Part shown: positions 5,050-5,723 of the stretch, piece by piece
Position numbering within the stretch: position 1 is the first letter of the stretch
How the letters are laid out: each line of letters starts with the position of its first letter
From: Planctomycetota bacterium
GTDB lineage: Bacteria; Planctomycetota; Planctomycetia; Isosphaerales; Isosphaeraceae
NCBI GenBank assembly: GCA_021778575.1
Contig: JAJYCH010000349.1
Location: 1-5,723 of the forward strand
Direction: 5' to 3'
Length of the DNA: 5,723 bases
Made by a program: the position numbers and the translations under genes
The notes under the pieces: generated by a model
Database searches by the model: none
Told to the model about the DNA's origin: nothing
Seen by the model: only the letters and a program-made list of their open reading frames with translations

Positions 5050-5723
5050 ATGGCCGCGAAGATGATCGCGTTTGATCAGGAAGCCCGCCAGGCGATGCAG
5101 CGGGGTGTCACGAAGCTGGCCCGAGCCGTCAAGGTGACGCTTGGCCCTCGTGGCCGCAACGTCATCATTCAGAAGTCGTTCGGCTCGCCGACCGTCACCA
5201 AGGACGGCGTCACCGTCGCCAAGGAAATCGAGCTCGAAGACAAGTATGAGGACATGGGCGCGAAGATGGTGAAGGAGGTCGCCAGCAAGACCTCCGACGT
5301 TGCCGGCGACGGCACCACCACCGCCACCGTGATGGCCGAGGCGATCTATAACGAAGGTCTCCGGGCCGTCGTCGCCGGTGTGAACCCGATGATGATGAAG
5401 CGAGGGATGGATAAAGCCGTCCTCGACATCGTCGAGCAGCTCAAGGCGATGAGCACCAAGATCTCCGACAAGAAGGAGACCGAGCAGGTCGCCACCGTCG
5501 CCTCGAACTTCGACACCGAAGTCGGCAAGATGATCGCCGAGGCCACCGAGAAGGTCGGCAAGGACGGCGTCATCACCGTCGAAGAGGGCAAGGCGCTCAA
5601 GACCGAGGTCGAGTGGGTCGAAGGGATGCAGTTCGACCGCGGCTACCTCAGCCCGTACTTCGTGACCAACCCCGCCACGATGGAAGCGGTCCTCGAAGAT
5701 GCCTACATCCTGATCTACGAGAA
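5050..5723 (+). CDS. groL: chaperonin GroEL (N-terminal 224 codons; runs off right edge)
   Basis: The 60-kDa tetradecameric ATP-dependent folding chaperonin of the cytoplasm, partner of the adjacent GroES. The visible part covers the first equatorial and intermediate segments and the start of the apical domain: [12 protein letters not shown] (28-39, nucleotide-binding loop), [15 protein letters not shown] (51-65, D52), and the catalytic GDGTTTATV (86-94, D87, in register with E. coli numbering). GVITVEEG (173-180) and [15 protein letters not shown] (190-204) mark the hinge and the apical entry. Residues 150-155 read VASNFD where E. coli has ISANSD, a change close to the ATP site. The start follows family length; GGGAGA (5035-5040) lies 9 nt upstream. 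About 320 further residues lie outside the window. Almost certainly co-transcribed with groES. Planctomycetes often have several groL copies, and whether this is the main one cannot be judged here. Confidence 0.98.
   Translation, partial: MAAKMIAFDQEARQAMQRGVTKLARAVKVTLGPRGRNVIIQKSFGSPTVTKDGVTVAKEIELEDKYEDMGAKMVKEVASKTSDVAGDGTTTATVMAEAIYNEGLRAVVAGVNPMMMKRGMDKAVLDIVEQLKAMSTKISDKKETEQVATVASNFDTEVGKMIAEATEKVGKDGVITVEEGKALKTEVEWVEGMQFDRGYLSPYFVTNPATMEAVLEDAYILIYE

Noticed and set aside
5346..5600. Minus-strand open frame of 84 codons inside groL
   Set aside because: Antisense to highly conserved GroEL sequence; a codon-bias artefact.

Overview
The window looks like chromosomal DNA of a GC-rich planctomycete. 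An affiliation near the Isosphaeraceae is my inference from protein style (exported proteins of unknown function, GATCG-rich DNA) and cannot be confirmed from sequence alone. All genes look intact. There are no RNA genes, insertion sequences, CRISPR arrays or phage genes. The two genes at the window edges (nuoL, groL) are cut by the window, not by mutation.

Layout: (1) Positions 1-1228, minus strand: the N-terminal 409 codons of nuoL, the proton-pumping membrane subunit of respiratory complex I, running out of the left edge. (2) A 163-bp divergent intergenic region, then a plus-strand gene (1392-2966) for an exported 524-residue protein of unknown function. (3) Positions 3086-3292: a 68-residue lipoprotein with an internal 24-residue duplication, followed closely by an M19 (membrane-dipeptidase family) metallopeptidase gene (3379-4389). 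The 86-bp gap between them holds a long imperfect hairpin that buries the peptidase gene's Shine-Dalgarno sequence. (4) Positions 4390-4630: a control region with a plausible sigma70-type promoter, an inverted repeat at the predicted transcript start, a 12-bp perfect palindrome and a short direct repeat. (5) The chaperonin operon: complete groES (4631-4921) and the first 224 codons of groL (from 5050). A perfect 25-bp inverted repeat lies between the two genes.

Functionally, groES and groL encode the two halves of the GroEL/ES folding machine and are almost certainly co-transcribed. nuoL belongs to a separate, divergent transcription unit (energy metabolism). The lipoprotein and M19 peptidase may share a transcript, but no functional link is evident. 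The genes themselves belong to known families or are ordinary unknowns. The most interesting material is non-coding: the groES-groL palindromic repeat, the Shine-Dalgarno-masking hairpin before the peptidase gene, the groES leader architecture without a CIRCE operator, and a marked excess of the hexamer CGATCG across the window. I see no convincing new multi-gene system.
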